Source: Gammaproteobacteria bacterium
GTDB taxonomy: Bacteria > Pseudomonadota > Gammaproteobacteria > UBA9214
Length of the DNA stretch: 8,385 bases
Direction of reading: 5' to 3'
Assembly (NCBI GenBank): GCA_020027635.1
Contig: JAHKKL010000058.1
Location: forward strand, 1 to 8,385
Under the pieces are notes generated by a model. That model searched no databases, was not told the DNA's origin, and saw only the letters and a program-made list of their open reading frames with translations. Made by a program: the position numbers and the translations under genes. Below, one piece after another: positions 5,274 through 8,385 of the stretch. Numbering within the stretch: position 1 is the stretch's first letter; each line of letters starts with the position of its first letter.

Positions 5274-7724
5274 TCATGAGGACGCCTTATCGATTTTTAC
5301 CTCCACCTTTTCTGCCGAGTGAGCCGGGGCGGCAGTGTCGCCAGAGTGTTTTCTCTCCTGAGCCGCCATCGCGGAAACGGCTGGCGGCACCGCATTATCC
5401 GCTTTCTTATGCACAGACTCACCGCCGTCCTTGTGTGGCTGAGGGGCCGGACTGCCGGCCACAGCGGCCGGTTTTCCCGCCTGCTCGGGGGTGCTCCTGG
5501 TCTGTTCAGCGGAAGGCGTCGGAGCAGTGGGTGGGTGGGAACTTTGTGCGCCCGTGTCTGAGGCTCCGCCGCTGCCCTGGCTGGAGATGGCATGTGAGGC
5601 ATCGGTCATGCGTTCCTGCGGGTTGTCGTTGCCGCGGCGTTGACCGGAGGGTCTGTGTCGTCCACCGCGCCGCCCGCGCCGGGATGACCCGCGTCCCTGG
5701 TTTCGTTCCGTGCGGTCACTCTCCGGTCCGGAAGCGGGATGGGCGTCCGTGAGCTCGGTGGCTTCCGGCATCACATGCTGTTCCGGTACGGTCTGTGCCC
5801 TGTCTTCTCTGGGTGGGTTTTCACGGCGCGGTGGCCGACCCGAAGCCTGGCGGTTCTGGTTGCCGCCACGTCGTCTTCCCTGTGGCTGACCGCGTGCCGT
5901 GCTGCTCCGTGCGGGGCTGTCGTTTTTGCCATGTTCGTGTGATGGCTGACTGCGACGTCCGGGTGGCTGCTCACCGGGTTTGCCGGCGGGTTGTTCAGTG
6001 GCTTCTTCGGGCCCGAACAGGCTGGAAATAAGCCGATTCAACAAACCCGGCTTTTTTTCTTTCTCGGGAGCCTTTTCTTCGGCGATCTCGACGAATTTGT
6101 GTTCCGGTGCGGGTGTGGACGGTGCGACCGCCTTCACGGCGGGTGCTTCCATCGCCGCCGCCCTGGCCGGTGTATGAGCCTGCAGGGCGTCTTCTTCAGG
6201 CTCTTCGTGCATCATCTGGTAACTCCGCTCGGGCTCCTTGCCACGCAGCTCCTCACCGCGGACCCGCTGGATGTCGTAATTCGGCGTTTCCAGTGCGGGT
6301 GAGGGAATCAGCATGGCAGAGACGCCGTGACGTCTTTCCAGGCTCAGCAGCAGCTCGCGTTTTTCATTGAGCAAATAGGTGCCGACATCGACCGGTACCC
6401 GCGCCACGACACGGACCGTATTCTCCTTCATGGCCTCTTCCTCGATGATGCGCAGCACGGAAAGCGACAGGGATTCAACGCCCCGAATCGTCCCCCGACC
6501 GGCACAGCGTGGGCAGGCGTTCTGGCTCGATTCACCCAGCGAAGGGCGCAACCGTTGCCGTGACATCTCCAGCAGGCCAAAACGCGAGATACGTCCGATC
6601 TGGACGCGGGCCCGATCCATATTGAGCGCATCGCGTAATCGGTTCTCAACCTCCCGATGGTGGCGCGGCGGCTGCATGTCGATGAAGTCAATCACGATCA
6701 GACCGCCGAGATCGCGGATACGCAGCTGACGGGCAACTTCATCGGCCGCTTCCAGGTTGGTGTTCAGCGCGGTTTCCTCGATATCGCTGCCTTTGGTCGC
6801 GCGGGCCGAGTTGATATCGATGGAGAGCAGGGCTTCCGTGTGATCGATGACGATGGCCCCGCCGGAGGGCAACGTGACTTCACGCTGGAAGGCCGATTCG
6901 ATCTGGGACTCGATCTGGAAGCGGCTGAACAGCGGAATCTTTTCCTGGTACAGTTTGAGCTTGCCCAGGTTGTGCGGCATGACCTGCTGCATGAATTCCG
7001 TCGCTTTCTCGTAAACATCCTGGCTGTCGACCAGGATTTCGGTGATGTCCTTGCGCAGGTAGTCGCGCAAGGCGCGAATAATGACATTGCTTTCCTGGTA
7101 AATGAGGAACGGCGCCGGTTTCTCCTTGGACGCCTTCATGATGGCATCCCACAGCGTGATCAGATAATCGAGGTCCCACTGGAGTTCCTCGGCGCTGCGG
7201 TCGACGCCGGCGGTGCGCACGATGATGCCCATGTCCTCCGGGATGTTGAGTGCGCTCATGGCATCGCGAAGAAAGTTGCGCTCATCTCCCTGGATGCGCC
7301 TGGACACGCCGCCGGCGCGCGGATTGTTCGGCATCAGGACGAGGTAGCGACCGGCAAGGCTGATGAAGGTGGTGAGGGCGGCGCCCTTGGTGCCGCGTTC
7401 TTCTTTTTCAACCTGAACGACCAGCTCCTGTCCTTCCTTGAGGGCATCCTTGATGCTCTGTCGGCCACCGCCTTCCTTGGCGGCATCGGAGAAATAGTTG
7501 CGTGAAATCTCCTTTAACGGGAGAAATCCATGACGTTCGGCCCCATAATCGATGAAGGCCGCTTCCAGACTGGGTTCGATGCGGGTGATTTTGCCTTTGT
7601 ATATGTTGGATTTTTTCTGTCCCCGCGAAGGTATCTCGATATCAAGATCGTAGAGCTTCTGGCCATCCACCAGGGCCACACGCAACTCTTCGGGTTGCGT
7701 GGTGTTGATGAGCATTCTTTTCAT
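5274..7724 (-). CDS. rne: Ribonuclease E, degradosome endoribonuclease
   Basis: An 816-residue essential endoribonuclease that cuts AU-rich single-stranded RNA in mRNA turnover and in rRNA/tRNA maturation. The N-terminus MKRMLINTTQPEELRVALVD is highly typical. The S1 domain lies about residues 38-120. The catalytic Asp303 (SIDINSARAT) and Asp346 (VIDFIDM) coordinate Mg, and the Zn-link CPRC (404-407) joins subunits of the tetramer. From about 500 the chain is disordered and rich in Pro, Ala, Glu and Arg. It includes a putative membrane helix GLLNRLISSLFG (560-571) and two arginine-rich RNA-binding stretches (about 615-635 and 677-698). The scaffold is roughly 310 residues, much shorter than in the ~1060-residue E. 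coli protein. No enolase or PNPase site was recognised. The start has GAGAGA (7733-7738) eight bases upstream, and an in-frame TAA lies just before it. Confidence 0.97.
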   Translation of the reverse strand: MKRMLINTTQPEELRVALVDGQKLYDLDIEIPSRGQKKSNIYKGKITRIEPSLEAAFIDYGAERHGFLPLKEISRNYFSDAAKEGGGRQSIKDALKEGQELVVQVEKEERGTKGAALTTFISLAGRYLVLMPNNPRAGGVSRRIQGDERNFLRDAMSALNIPEDMGIIVRTAGVDRSAEELQWDLDYLITLWDAIMKASKEKPAPFLIYQESNVIIRALRDYLRKDITEILVDSQDVYEKATEFMQQVMPHNLGKLKLYQEKIPLFSRFQIESQIESAFQREVTLPSGGAIVIDHTEALLSIDINSARATKGSDIEETALNTNLEAADEVARQLRIRDLGGLIVIDFIDMQPPRHHREVENRLRDALNMDRARVQIGRISRFGLLEMSRQRLRPSLGESSQNACPRCAGRGTIRGVESLSLSVLRIIEEEAMKENTVRVVARVPVDVGTYLLNEKRELLLSLERRHGVSAMLIPSPALETPNYDIQRVRGEELRGKEPERSYQMMHEEPEEDALQAHTPARAAAMEAPAVKAVAPSTPAPEHKFVEIAEEKAPEKEKKPGLLNRLISSLFGPEEATEQPAGKPGEQPPGRRSQPSHEHGKNDSPARSSTARGQPQGRRRGGNQNRQASGRPPRRENPPREDRAQTVPEQHVMPEATELTDAHPASGPESDRTERNQGRGSSRRGRRGGRHRPSGQRRGNDNPQERMTDASHAISSQGSGGASDTGAQSSHPPTAPTPSAEQTRSTPEQAGKPAAVAGSPAPQPHKDGGESVHKKADNAVPPAVSAMAAQERKHSGDTAAPAHSAEKVEVKIDKASS
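6000..6056 (-). other. RNase E putative membrane-targeting amphipathic helix (segment A-like)
   Basis: Residues 557-575 read KKPGLLNRLISSLFGPEEA. A short amphipathic stretch (Leu, Ile and Phe on one face, Arg, Asn and Ser on the other) follows a run of lysines and sits early in the disordered tail. In E. coli, segment A at a similar distance past the Zn-link anchors RNase E to the inner membrane. Function here is inferred from position and composition. Confidence 0.6.
6030..6058 (+). terminator. Terminator-like hairpin and T-run, antisense to rne
   Basis: On the + strand AAGCCG (6030-6035) and CGGCTT (6048-6053) form a 6-bp GC-rich stem with a 12-base loop. The T-run is 6052-6058, continuing as CTTTCT. 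This has the layout of an intrinsic terminator. It lies inside the rne codons for residues 558-565 and about 800 bp past the convergent ptp gene, so it could limit ptp read-through transcription opposing rne. It could also be a by-product of the Lys-rich codons it overlaps. Confidence 0.35.
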
Positions 7725-7773
7725 GTGTTATGTCTCTCGCGCGCTCGACCGTTTCCTGTGCAGCGCACGGCAG

Positions 7774-7801
7774 CCGGCAAGCCAAGTCGCCCTCCTGCCG
7801 G
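7774..7801 (-). repeat. Alternative pairing in the rne leader
   Basis: CCGGCA (7774-7779) and TGCCGG (7796-7801) are perfect inverted complements around 16 bases. The outer arm overlaps bases 7799-7801 of the upstream 10-bp stem, so the two structures cannot fully coexist. The looped segment carries CAGGAGGG on the rne strand, a strong anti-16S-like sequence with no rne start next to it. A small GTGC/GCAC hairpin (7758-7768) is also present nearer the start. Confidence 0.35.
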
Positions 7802-7830
7802 ACAAATACGGACGAGCCGATATTTGTCCG
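7799..7830 (-). promoter_or_regulatory. Stem-loop in the rne 5' leader, candidate autoregulatory element
   Basis: CGGACAAATA (7799-7808) and TATTTGTCCG (7821-7830) form a perfect 10-bp stem. An inner CGG/CCG (7809-7811 / 7817-7819) adds three pairs beyond a bulged base and closes a five-base loop ACGAG. It starts about 75 bases before the rne ATG and would lie in the transcript from either candidate promoter. In E. coli the rne leader (rne5 element) has hairpins bound by RNase E that lower its own mRNA. The placement suggests an analogous role; sequence homology to rne5 was not tested. Confidence 0.55.
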
Positions 7831-7879
7831 CCGGATCCAGAAATGGCTAATGACAGCAAAAAGGCTGTAGTGCGTTGCG

Positions 7880-7909
7880 TTAATCACAGGAGCGCTGGTT
7901 GTGTGTCAA
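7880..7909 (-). promoter_or_regulatory. Candidate proximal rne promoter
   Basis: On the - strand a perfect sigma70 -35 TTGACA (7904-7909) is followed after 18 bp by GATTAA (7880-7885), which matches only half of the -10 consensus but carries an upstream TG (TGTGATTAA), as in extended -10 promoters. Transcription would begin near 7873, giving a leader of about 150 bases that includes the 7799-7830 stem-loop. Confidence 0.4.
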
Positions 7910-8050
7910 TAAAGGTCCAAAATCAGCTGCTTGCTGAAACTGCTGAAAAAACGGTTTATGCGAATAACGCATTCATCAGCAGGAAATTCGTATCACGGAC
8001 GTGAATTGCCTCCCTTCAATCGATGGCGGCAAGGACCACGTCGTGGCGCG
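7910..8050. other. Interpromoter stretch of the rne-rluC region
   Basis: No plausible gene lies here. Visible elements are a tandem TGCTGAAA repeat (7932-7939 and 7941-7948), the inverted repeats ATGCG/CGCAT (7958-7962 / 7968-7972) and TCACG-GA-CGTGA (7993-8004), and the palindrome CCACGTCGTGG (8036-8046). The last overlaps the predicted start of the distal rne transcript. All are short and may be chance, though the stretch is part of a long rne leader if the distal promoter is used. Confidence 0.3.
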
Positions 8051-8079
8051 ACTATATCAACCTTGTCCTGTCCTAGCAA
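8051..8079 (-). promoter_or_regulatory. Candidate distal rne promoter
   Basis: On the - strand TTGCTA (8074-8079) is followed after exactly 17 bp by TATAGT (8051-8056). The -10 matches five of six consensus positions, the -35 four of six, and a TG sits one base before the -10 (extended -10). This is the best sigma70 promoter seen in the region. The start would be near 8044, giving a leader of about 320 bases, of the same order as the long E. coli rne leader. Confidence 0.55.
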
Positions 8080-8087
8080 CGAAGGCA

Positions 8088-8117
8088 CTGAATGTTATGT
8101 GAATTTGAAGGTACAAT
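8088..8117 (+). promoter_or_regulatory. Candidate rluC promoter
   Basis: TACAAT (8112-8117) matches the -10 consensus at five of six positions. CTGAAT (8088-8093) lies 18 bp upstream and is a weak -35. The predicted leader to ATG 8154 is about 30 bases. It is back to back with the distal rne promoter, whose -35 ends eight bases away. Confidence 0.4.
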
Positions 8118-8153
8118 GCCGGTTCCTCCAGTTACCTCAGGCAACTACCGGCA

Positions 8154-8385
8154 ATGGGCTCCAGCGCTCACCCATCACAGACACAGGTCAGGCTCGTCAC
8201 TGTCGCTCAGGATGAGGCCGGGCAGCGCATCGATAATTTTTTGACGCGTTGTCTGAAGGGTGTGCCGCCGAGCCATATCTATCGCATCCTGCGGCGGGGT
8301 GAGGTACGGGTCAATAGCGGCCGGATACGTGCCCAGTACAAGGTGAAGGCGGGAGACAAGGTTCGCATTCCTCCCGTGCGCGTGA
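8154..8385 (+). CDS. rluC: 23S rRNA pseudouridine synthase RluC, N-terminal S4 domain (partial)
   Basis: The gene runs off the right edge; 77 codons are visible. RluC converts uridines 955, 2504 and 2580 of E. coli 23S rRNA to pseudouridine. After a variable tail (MGSSAHPSQTQVRLVTVAQ) comes DEAGQRIDNFL (20-30), then CLKGVPPSHIYRILRRGEVRV (33-53) and AGDKVRIPPVRV. This is the RNA-binding S4 domain, and IPPVRV is the phrase that follows it in RluC. The catalytic domain, with its HRLD active site, is outside the window. ATG 8154 is the only ATG/GTG/TTG start between the in-frame stop at 8106 and the domain; its Shine-Dalgarno is weak. The divergent rne/rluC pairing matches E. coli and Pseudomonas, which supports RluC over RluD. 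Confidence 0.92.
   Translation, partial: MGSSAHPSQTQVRLVTVAQDEAGQRIDNFLTRCLKGVPPSHIYRILRRGEVRVNSGRIRAQYKVKAGDKVRIPPVRV

Noticed and set aside
6657..7505. A 282-codon open frame on the + strand opposite rne
   Set aside because: It is the mirror of the highly conserved RNase E catalytic domain (residues ~74-356) in a high-GC gene, where antisense frames stay open by codon bias. It has no ribosome site or recognisable domain.
7932..7948. Tandem TGCTGAAA repeat with 9-base period, considered as a CRISPR or iteron seed
   Set aside because: Only two copies, eight bases each, no spacers and no replication or cas genes nearby.
7699..8215. Two + strand frames (7699-8004 and 7931-8215) across the rne-rluC region
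   Set aside because: No ribosome-binding sites or domains. One overlaps the rne start antisense; the other runs through the rluC promoter and into rluC in the wrong frame. The rluC frame itself starts at 8154.
1..8385. Search for a mobile element, defence system or other unknown multigene system
   Set aside because: All large genes are recognised core genes in a conserved order, with no transposase, integrase, tRNA, terminal repeats or marked composition shift.

Overview
The window is a core-chromosome segment of a gammaproteobacterium with fairly high GC. It reads as outer-envelope biogenesis genes followed by RNA-metabolism genes: (lolD end)-comEC-lpxK-ycaR-kdsB-ptp on the + strand, then rne on the - strand and rluC starting divergently on the + strand. 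This order resembles the Pseudomonas-type cluster (lolCDE, comEC, exbBD, lpxK, ycaR, kdsB, ptp, murB, rne/rluC) with exbBD and murB missing. It also lacks msbA, which separates comEC and lpxK in enterics. The protein sequences look like a non-enteric, non-Pseudomonas gammaproteobacterium, possibly a sulfur-oxidiser lineage; that placement is inference.

Layout. Bases 1-89 are the C-terminus of an ABC ATPase, probably LolD. 161-2494 is the DNA-uptake channel ComEC/Rec2. 2495-2635 is a gap with an inverted repeat and a possible 31-codon reading frame. 2636-3842 holds lpxK (lipid A 4'-kinase) and the small zinc-ribbon-like ycaR. 3843-3993 is a gap with a hairpin and a possible promoter. 3994-5243 holds kdsB (CMP-Kdo synthetase) and a low-molecular-weight tyrosine phosphatase whose start overlaps the kdsB stop by one base. 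5274-7724 is RNase E on the - strand, convergent with the phosphatase across 30 bp. 7725-8153 is a 429-bp divergent regulatory region. 8154-8385 is the N-terminal S4 domain of RluC.

Functionally, LolD sorts lipoproteins, LpxK and KdsB supply lipid A and activated Kdo for LPS, and ComEC is the inner-membrane DNA channel. RNase E and RluC act on RNA. RNase E here has a complete catalytic half and a short, disordered, arginine-rich C-terminal scaffold with a putative membrane-anchoring helix.

I see no defence island, mobile element, CRISPR array or unknown multigene system. The parts most worth a second look are regulatory: the rne leader, with a 10-bp hairpin, a competing pairing and two good promoter candidates; a terminator-like element antisense to rne inside the membrane-anchor codons; and the lpxK upstream region.
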